From: CAZAKZ01 sp964485695
GTDB lineage: Bacteria; Planctomycetota; JAFGQW01
DNA: 10,964 nucleotides
Direction: 5' to 3'
Assembly (NCBI GenBank): GCA_964485695.1
Contig: CAZAKZ010000170.1
Location: 1 to 10,964 of the forward strand
Shown here: piece after piece, positions 6,460-10,964 of the stretch
Layout: the number at the start of each line of letters is the position of its first letter
How positions within the stretch are numbered: position 1 is the stretch's first letter
Program-made: the position numbers and the translations under genes
The notes under the pieces: generated by a model
Told to the model about the DNA's origin: nothing
The model's database searches: none
Seen by the model: the letters and a program-made list of their open reading frames with translations, nothing else

Positions 6460-7698
6460 TCAATCAGACTTGCTCAGGCTGGCCCCCGGGTCCTTCACGG
6501 GATCGGGCTCAGGGCAATTCATTTCAGAAATCACTTCGGAACCAATGATGTGGAAGCCGCGGCGCTTCAGAAGTCCACGGTTCCAGCCGTACATCGCGTG
6601 ATAGTCCCGCCACAGTTCGCCCCCCTCTGTATTGTTCTCTGTAGTAATGTTCTCTGTGGTATCCCCCACAGCATCCCCCACGACCAGGGCCACGCTGTAG
6701 GCCCGGGGAAAGACCACCTGGTGGAGCTTGGAATCAGATGTGGAGAAGAAGGACTGCGCCAGGGGGCACTTCTTCAGGCATTCCGCATCGCACTCCTTGC
6801 ACCAGGTCCTAGCCACGTGGGAATGCCACCACCCGACCATGATCTCGGTGTTCCCCCTGAGGTCGATGGCGTCCTGGACGGCAGTCCATGTCTCCTTGGT
6901 GAACTCGAGGCTCACTGCACCGGCCCGGGTATGCCTGGCGGGGATCTGGGCCGTCACCTCTGCAAAGATCTCGGACCGGACAGAGTCGCAGTGGAGCCGG
7001 CCGACCAGGATGCCTCCGGTCTCCACCCCGTCCGCCTCTGCCTTCAGGGCCAGCACCTCATCGAGGATCTCCTGCGGCAGAAAGACGGGCATGTCCTCGG
7101 GACCCGGTTCGTCGCAGGCCCGCGCACCCTCGAGAAAGGCGTCCATGGAAGCGTCCTGCACCGGCAGGACCTGTTCGATCTCCTCCACGGTAAAACCACC
7201 CCCAGAAAAACCATCCCCAGAATAACCATCCTCAGTCTCTTCAGCCGTGAGAGCCTCCCCCTTTGAAGCCTGATCCTCACCTGCCAGGGCCAGGATGCGG
7301 TACGAGGTCCGGTCTCCTTTGGTCAACTTCCCGGTACGGGCCAGCACCACCACCGCATCCAGGGCCATGGACTTGAAGTAGTCCACGTCGAGGTCACAAG
7401 ATTCGAGGGGTGCAGCCGCCACTGGGGAAGATTTCGCTCCAGTTTCCGCCCGGATAGACATCCCCACCCCGGAGACGAAGGGGTCGCCGAGAGCAGAATC
7501 CCAGATGGGTTCCGCCTCCCAGGGGATCTCTCCCCCCAGATGAGGAGGCGTCTTGCCGTGACGGACAGCCTGGAACTGCAACCACTCGAGTACGGGCTGA
7601 AAGCGCTCGACCGGCACCGGAACCGAAGCAACCAGATCTAACTGGACTTCGGACTGGCGGTAGAGATTCATGAAATATCGAAAACTGCCCATGGCCAT
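6460..7698 (-). CDS. JAB/JAMM (MPN+) metallopeptidase with inserted cysteine cluster
   Basis: A 412-residue protein whose C-terminal half is a JAB/JAMM zinc isopeptidase, the family of Rpn11 that removes ubiquitin-like modifiers. Zinc-site residues are present: Glu226 in GVETGGILVGR, His292 and His294 in GWWHSH, and Asp322 in STSD (SxxD motif). The usual seven residues between the second His and the SxxD motif are replaced by 24, including Cys300, Cys303, Cys307 and Cys311 (CKECDAECLKKCP), a probable extra zinc or metal site. The N-terminal part (1-195) is unrecognised; it includes a Gly/Ser/Phe-rich linker from a 15-bp tandem repeat (residues 157-169) and an acidic stretch. The expected role is deconjugation of the Ubl encoded just upstream. 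The start is uncertain: ATG 7698 or ATG 7692, the latter with a G-rich stretch six bases upstream. Longer in-frame versions overlap the Ubl gene and read as its shadow. Confidence 0.87.
   Translation of the reverse strand: MAMGSFRYFMNLYRQSEVQLDLVASVPVPVERFQPVLEWLQFQAVRHGKTPPHLGGEIPWEAEPIWDSALGDPFVSGVGMSIRAETGAKSSPVAAAPLESCDLDVDYFKSMALDAVVVLARTGKLTKGDRTSYRILALAGEDQASKGEALTAEETEDGYSGDGFSGGGFTVEEIEQVLPVQDASMDAFLEGARACDEPGPEDMPVFLPQEILDEVLALKAEADGVETGGILVGRLHCDSVRSEIFAEVTAQIPARHTRAGAVSLEFTKETWTAVQDAIDLRGNTEIMVGWWHSHVARTWCKECDAECLKKCPLAQSFFSTSDSKLHQVVFPRAYSVALVVGDAVGDTTENITTENNTEGGELWRDYHAMYGWNRGLLKRRGFHIIGSEVISEMNCPEPDPVKDPGASLSKSD
6634..6663 (-). repeat. 15-bp tandem repeat in JAB gene, C-terminal block
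   Basis: Two near-identical 15-base units beginning gttctctgt encode TTENITTENN (347-356), directly after a further short imperfect repeat giving GDAVGDT. The segment is a probable loop beyond the JAMM motif. Confidence 0.75.
7193..7237 (-). repeat. 15-bp tandem repeat in JAB gene, linker block (three copies)
   Basis: Three 15-base units based on aaccatccccagaa encode DGYSG, DGFSG and GGFT in the linker before the JAB domain (residues 157-170). Confidence 0.78.
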
Positions 7699-7765
7699 CC
7701 CCCAGGTATGTAACGGGAGTGCCGCGGAGCGAGCAGGAAGCCCGCTCCACGGCGGGAAGCATGGT

Positions 7766-8050
7766 CTACCCCGCGTCGACGTTGGGCTGAAGCACGATCC
7801 GGTCGTCGGGCCTGAGTGCCTCCCCGACCCGCTCGGAGGCGTGCAGATGCCGCCCCTCTCTCTCCAGCCGGGCATGATAAGTGAAGGGCTCTCCGTTGCT
7901 GGAGATGCGGGGCAGACCCATCCTGTCCACCGCCCCACGGACAAACTCACCCACCAGGGCATCGCGCTGCACGCCGCGCGCCTTCACCCGCTTCTGACCC
8001 GAAACGTCACTCACCTCGAGAACCAGGCTTCCATTCGTTCTCGTGACCAT
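7766..8050 (-). CDS. Ubiquitin-like beta-grasp protein (possibly YukD-like)
   Basis: A 94-residue protein with the size and pattern of a beta-grasp Ubl: two predicted strands SLVLEVSDVSG and QKRVKARGV, a helix about 29-45 (RDALVGEFVRGAVDRMGL), then FTYHARLEREGRHL, and a last strand DRIVLQPNVDAG running to the C-terminus. It ends in Ala-Gly with no tail, so it would be ready for E1 adenylation without processing. YukD-like Ubls encoded beside E1, E2 and JAB genes have been proposed in comparative-genomic work to be conjugated. The role here is inferred from fold pattern and neighbours, not from a diagnostic motif. ATG 8050 has AGGAGG 8 bases upstream, a strong site that suggests high translation. 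It lies 33 bp after the unknown 399-residue gene and 67 bp before the JAB gene. Confidence 0.8.
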   Translation of the reverse strand: MVTRTNGSLVLEVSDVSGQKRVKARGVQRDALVGEFVRGAVDRMGLPRISSNGEPFTYHARLEREGRHLHASERVGEALRPDDRIVLQPNVDAG

Positions 8051-8083
8051 CGCGATTTCCTCCTTTTTCAGAAGACAGAAGAA

Positions 8084-9283
8084 TCAAATCTGCTCAAGAC
8101 CATTGATCAAAGGCTGAAACGCCAGGAAGACCCTGGCACACTCCTCATCCTGAAGACTCTTCACCTCGCCGGTGCAGAGCCGCCCCCCCACAGCGCAGGC
8201 CGACAAGGCATCGGACAGGTCCTCCACCCTCGGCTCACCCGGCAGGCACACTTCCAGGCCTACGGATACACTGCCGGAGGCGTTTTCCTGCCGGGTCACG
8301 GGCCGCACCCAGCGCAGGCGGCGGCTGACGCCCAGGAGAAAGTGGCCCACTGCCCGGCGGGTGAGGGCAGAGTTGCCATTCAAGTTGCCATTCAAGTTGC
8401 CCTCTATGCGGGCGAACTCCACTGAAACCCGGACGCCTCGCTCGGTCCGGGAAGGAAGTTTCCCGGTGTGATTTCCTCGCAAGGCGTACGCCTCAACCCG
8501 GGCGGAAAGGTATTCCGGCATCTCCAGGAGTGGTACCGTGAACTTCTTACCCGGCCGATCTCCAGAATCCTCTGCGTTGGCATCTGTGGGCCAGCCTCCT
8601 TCCTGCAGAAGGGCCTGGGGGTCAACTGCCCCGAGGGATTCCCCCGGATCCTCGTTCCCGGAATCTACTTTGCTATTCGTTTTGCTATTCGTTTTGCTAT
8701 TCGTTCTTTTGTTATTCGTGCTGTTGTTCTGACTGTAGCGGGACTTGTGCCCCGCATACCGACGTGCTCCCTCGAGGAACCCCGCACGGATTCTTTCACA
8801 GGTATCACAGGTGCCCGGATCGAAGTCCCGGCCGGACCGAACCGGGATGCCGGCGGTGAGCACGACTTTCGAATGCGCAGAATTTCCTGAATCAGAAACA
8901 TGGTCAGGCACCGGCTCGAGGGCAAATCCGACACCGCCCGGCAGCTCGCTGTTCAGGCGGAGCAGGTTCCACGGAAAATCCTCACTGGCACCAGCCCACG
9001 TACGGCTCTGCTTTGATTTTCTCCCCACTTCAGCAATGAACCGGAGCCAGTCGGTCTCCAGCTTCGCAGCCACAGCGGGAGCACCGCGAGTGCCGAGAGA
9101 AAGAATCCAACCTCCGGACACGGCCTTGACGGGATTGCCCCGTTTACGTCCCCTACCTCCAGTGCCCCCATTACCCCCATTACACATTGAAGAGAGGAGG
9201 TCATGAATGCGGTCCTGCACGGTCGCTCCCCGGGGCGGGCGCGGAATGCCAAGAACGCTTCGAACGTCTCTAACGATCTTCAT
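8084..9283 (-). CDS. Protein of unknown function between E2 and Ubl genes
   Basis: A 399-residue protein I do not recognise. It overlaps the E2 stop by 4 bp (ATGA), with GGAGG seven bases upstream, so it is translationally coupled to E2. Visible regions: a basic Gly/Asn-rich segment (35-50); a first globular part (about 58-178) with FPWNLLRLNSELPGGVGF (103-120) and VVLTAGIPV (140-148) and a CDTC motif (159-162); a hydrophilic linker rich in Asn/Ser/Thr/Lys (181-206) made by a 12-bp tandem repeat; and a second globular part (about 246-399) containing RVSVEF, a helix ALTRRAVGHFLLGVSRRLRW (306-325) and VGLEVCLPGEPRVEDLSDAL (341-360). Both parts faintly recall alpha/beta YbjN or type III-chaperone-like folds, which would make it a two-module adaptor, but this is a guess. 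No RING cysteine pattern, signal peptide or membrane segment is seen. Position suggests a partner of the Ubl pathway. Confidence 0.8.
   Translation of the reverse strand: MKIVRDVRSVLGIPRPPRGATVQDRIHDLLSSMCNGGNGGTGGRGRKRGNPVKAVSGGWILSLGTRGAPAVAAKLETDWLRFIAEVGRKSKQSRTWAGASEDFPWNLLRLNSELPGGVGFALEPVPDHVSDSGNSAHSKVVLTAGIPVRSGRDFDPGTCDTCERIRAGFLEGARRYAGHKSRYSQNNSTNNKRTNSKTNSKTNSKVDSGNEDPGESLGAVDPQALLQEGGWPTDANAEDSGDRPGKKFTVPLLEMPEYLSARVEAYALRGNHTGKLPSRTERGVRVSVEFARIEGNLNGNLNGNSALTRRAVGHFLLGVSRRLRWVRPVTRQENASGSVSVGLEVCLPGEPRVEDLSDALSACAVGGRLCTGEVKSLQDEECARVFLAFQPLINGLEQI
8371..8406 (-). repeat. 12-bp tandem repeat in the unknown gene, C-terminal block
   Basis: Two exact copies of agttgccattca and a third partial copy encode GNLNGNLNGN (295-304) in a probable loop of the second globular part. 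Confidence 0.82.
8669..8719 (-). repeat. 12-bp tandem repeat in the unknown gene, linker block
   Basis: Three exact copies of tttgctattcgt followed by a 15-base diverged copy encode an Asn/Ser/Lys/Thr linker (about residues 189-205) between the two globular parts. The stretch is AT-rich compared with its surroundings. Confidence 0.85.
9165..9182 (-). repeat. 9-bp tandem repeat in the unknown gene, N-terminal block
   Basis: Two exact copies of cccccatta encode the Gly-Gly-Asn repeat near residues 35-40, followed by more Gly-rich sequence. Confidence 0.75.
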
Positions 9284-9861
9284 GATGCACCCTCCTCACG
9301 CACCCTAATAGGGGCCAAGGGCTCCATATGATCCATATGAAACGACGCGGCAGAACCCTTGAGCGGCCGGGTGTCCACCGGAAAGCGATCCATGTGCCTG
9401 CGTGCCCAGGCGCAGGCCGTCGCGTTGAGGGCGTCGTCCTCCCTGGACGTGAACTTTTTATAGGTGATGACCTCGAACGCCTGGTAGACCAGGTCCACCA
9501 GTGTGGTGCCCGGAGTCAACCGACCCAGGCAAATGAACGGCCAGTAGATGTTCGGGTGCCACGCTTTTCTTGGTTCGAGCAGGGTGGCGATGCGAAGAGG
9601 GTCCACGTGCCGGAGGTAATTCGGAGGAAACCAGATTCCCACGTCGAATCCGTGGTGATCCTCGATTCTCCGAGTCACAGGATCCTGCACCAGGCCCTTG
9701 CAGTGAAACCTCGCGATGTACTTGACGGGGATACATCTCCCGGGATTGGGCAGGGGCACGAGATCCAGGAGGTCGCTCTCCGCAGCCAGGGCCGTTCCTT
9801 CCTGGCGCTGGACTTCCAGAAAGCTGTGGTACACGTGATCTTCGTACTTCTTTTCTGGCAT
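9280..9861 (-). CDS. E2/UBC-fold ubiquitin-like conjugating enzyme
   Basis: A 193-residue E2-like protein. The UBC active-site signature is complete: FPPNYLRHVDP (78-88), then HPN (102-104) and the catalytic Cys111 in WPFICLG (107-113). The HPN Asn is the usual oxyanion residue and Cys111 would carry the Ubl thioester handed over by the E1. The HPN-to-Cys distance is one residue shorter than in most eukaryotic E2s. Upstream strands (KYIARFHCKGLV, FDVGIWF) and the C-terminal helix DDALNATACAWARRH (142-156) fit the fold. The tail (169-193) is probably flexible and contains a 9-bp duplication giving HMDHM. The start is ATG 9861, chosen because GGAGG lies eight bases upstream; a GTG five codons earlier would overlap that site. 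It follows the E1 after 124 bp and overlaps the next gene by 4 bp. Confidence 0.9.
   Translation of the reverse strand: MPEKKYEDHVYHSFLEVQRQEGTALAAESDLLDLVPLPNPGRCIPVKYIARFHCKGLVQDPVTRRIEDHHGFDVGIWFPPNYLRHVDPLRIATLLEPRKAWHPNIYWPFICLGRLTPGTTLVDLVYQAFEVITYKKFTSREDDALNATACAWARRHMDRFPVDTRPLKGSAASFHMDHMEPLAPIRVREEGAS
9323..9340 (-). repeat. 9-bp tandem repeat in E2 gene tail
   Basis: Two exact copies of tccatatga encode a repeated His-Met-Asp/Glu unit in the C-terminal tail of the E2. Confidence 0.72.
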
Positions 9862-9869
9862 GATGAAAT

Positions 9870-9874
9870 CCTCC
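9870..9874 (-). promoter_or_regulatory. Shine-Dalgarno site setting the E2 start
   Basis: GGAGG on the minus strand lies eight bases before ATG 9861. The alternative GTG at 9876 overlaps this site and has no ribosome-binding site of its own. Confidence 0.65.
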
Positions 9875-9985
9875 ACCGGGTGAAGGTGAGCCGCATGAAT
9901 GCCCCACAGAGCTTTTCAATATGCCGCCATGGTAAAGACGGCGTGACGACCCTTGCGTTTTTTGCTGCGGAAACCCGCAGGAGGT

Positions 9986-10964
9986 TTACTCCCCGAGCCC
10001 CCCGAGCTCGAAGTGCATCCTGCGTCCGGCCGACTCCAGGCTGACCAGGTCCCCGGGCCGGAAACCGAGGGAATGAAGGGATCGCCGGAGCTGGCCTGCG
10101 GAAACCGCCTTTGCCTCGAGACGTTCGAGGAGCTCGAAACCTGGAGCCATGAGTTCGCCCCCACATCCGGGACAGACACGGCCCGAGGCCGGAATGTTGT
10201 CAATCTTTTCCTGAAGCAGGAGAGTGCGCCGGGTATGCCCGCACGTGCGGCAGCACAATCGAGTTGCAAAGGACCGCTCTTCCACCTCCAGGAACTCGCC
10301 CTTGCCGGACCCGCCCAGGTCAAAGGCGTCCTGGAGGGAGATCCGGGCCGGCGGGCGATCCAGGCGCTCGGCCCGCCAGGTCTCGTGGTCGAAGCGGCAG
10401 TCCGGGTTCCGTACGAGGCGCGTCACGTAGTGTTTATGATTTCGCGCATCCAGAAGTACCTCCTGGCCGGCCCCCGGTGCCTCACGGTTTCCGTCCCTGG
10501 AAACGGTTCCGAAAAGCCGTTTCTGACACTCCAGGGCCTGGAGGGACGCAGCCAGGGCGCCCAGGCCGGATGGGGCCCCGGTGGGAGCGGTTCCCGTATT
10601 GACTGTACCACCGCAGGGGTATTCCACCTCCAGGTGAGCGTAATCGCTTTCATCCCAGGCACATTCGAGACACGGCTCACCCGGGCCCGGAAGATACACG
10701 GTCACCCGTGCCAGAAGCCCGTCTGCCTGAACGCCTGCATCGATCCACGGCACACCCAGCCGGAATATTGCCTGGTTCACCCAGCGTCTGGAGACCCGGG
10801 AATCCAGGCACGTCAGAATCATAGAACTCCGAAGGCGGCCCAGGGGAACGGCCTGGACCTCTTGATCCAGGGCCGTCACCCGCAGGTCCGGACGCAGGGC
10901 ACGAAGACGCCGGGCCTGGGTGTCCTTCCTTCGTACGCCACGGTATGTCGCTACATGCGAAGCC
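9986..10964 (-). CDS. E1-like ThiF-family activating enzyme with C-terminal zinc ribbon (5' end outside window)
   Basis: The reading frame is open to the right edge (325 complete codons visible), so the N-terminal GxGxxG ATP-binding segment lies outside. Numbered from the GTG codon at 10879, which is probably internal, ILTCLDSRVSRRWVNQ (21-36) is the ThiF/E1 Asp-and-Arg segment and GVPWIDAGV (42-50) the next strand. PCLEC (69-73) and YPCGGTVNTGTAPTGAPSGLGA (from 87) match the region holding zinc-binding and catalytic cysteines in E1-like proteins; Cys89 is the best candidate for thioester formation. After RNPDCRFDHETW (157-168) comes a Cys4 zinc ribbon, CRTC (210-213) and CPGC (236-239), then a short beta-rich C-terminus ending ELGGLGE. 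No eukaryotic-type UFD is apparent. It would adenylate the Ubl C-terminal Gly and pass it to the E2. It is the most upstream cluster gene in view. Confidence 0.87.
   Translation of the reverse strand, partial: ASHVATYRGVRRKDTQARRLRALRPDLRVTALDQEVQAVPLGRLRSSMILTCLDSRVSRRWVNQAIFRLGVPWIDAGVQADGLLARVTVYLPGPGEPCLECAWDESDYAHLEVEYPCGGTVNTGTAPTGAPSGLGALAASLQALECQKRLFGTVSRDGNREAPGAGQEVLLDARNHKHYVTRLVRNPDCRFDHETWRAERLDRPPARISLQDAFDLGGSGKGEFLEVEERSFATRLCCRTCGHTRRTLLLQEKIDNIPASGRVCPGCGGELMAPGFELLERLEAKAVSAGQLRRSLHSLGFRPGDLVSLESAGRRMHFELGGLGE

Noticed and set aside
7699..7765. Short stem CCCGC/GCGGG between the Ubl and JAB genes
   Set aside because: Only five base pairs and no T-run; too weak to call an attenuator or terminator in GC-rich DNA.
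7699..7962. N-terminal extension of the JAB protein by 88 residues
   Set aside because: It overlaps the Ubl gene out of frame and has shadow-type composition; starts at 7698 or 7692 fit better.
9965..9980. Perfect 6-bp stem hairpin (CTGCGG, loop aaac, CCGCAG) just after the E1 stop
   Set aside because: On the operon strand it is followed by a run of A, not T, so it does not look like an intrinsic terminator. It may be a minor RNA structure in the 124-bp E1-E2 gap.

Overview
The window is GC-rich bacterial DNA of uncertain taxonomic origin. Pup/UBact-type genes outside Actinobacteria are known from lineages such as Nitrospirae, Verrucomicrobia, Planctomycetes and deltaproteobacteria, so a bacterium of that kind is likely; the sequence does not name the species.

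Layout. A family-4 glycosyltransferase remnant lies on the + strand at the left edge (41-976) and looks broken at its 5' end. It converges on a nine-gene cluster that fills the rest of the window on the - strand and reads right to left. In transcription order the cluster is: E1-like ThiF protein (cut by the right edge, 9986->10964), E2/UBC-fold conjugating enzyme (9280-9861), a 399-residue protein of unknown function (8084-9283), a beta-grasp ubiquitin-like protein (7766-8050), a JAB/JAMM metallopeptidase with an inserted cysteine cluster (6460-7698), an Mpa/ARC-like AAA+ ATPase (4728-6428), a Dop-like enzyme (2998-4704), a 68-residue Pup/UBact-like modifier ending Gly-Gly-Gln (2775-2981) and a PafA-like ligase (1045-2772). 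Spacings are -4 to 67 bp except for a 124-bp gap after the E1, so eight and probably all nine genes form one operon.

Main point. Two chemically unrelated protein-tagging systems sit end to end in one operon. The first half is a full ubiquitin-like cascade: E1 adenylation, E2 thioester, Ubl with a C-terminal glycine, JAB deconjugase. The second half is a full pupylation cascade: Pup-Gln, Dop deamidase/depupylase, PafA ligase, Pup-receptor ATPase. No 20S proteasome subunit lies in the window and the ATPase lacks the usual C-terminal proteasome-docking tail, so the fate of tagged proteins is open. The JAB gene is immediately upstream of the ATPase gene, which invites comparison with the eukaryotic pairing of Rpn11 and Rpt ATPases.

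A second unusual trait is that seven of the nine cluster genes carry one or more in-frame tandem duplications of 9, 12, 15 or 21 bp, mostly in flexible, Asn/Gly/Ser/Thr- or Glu-rich linkers. No tRNA, rRNA, CRISPR array or insertion sequence was seen, and no stretch of more than about 130 bases lacks a gene.
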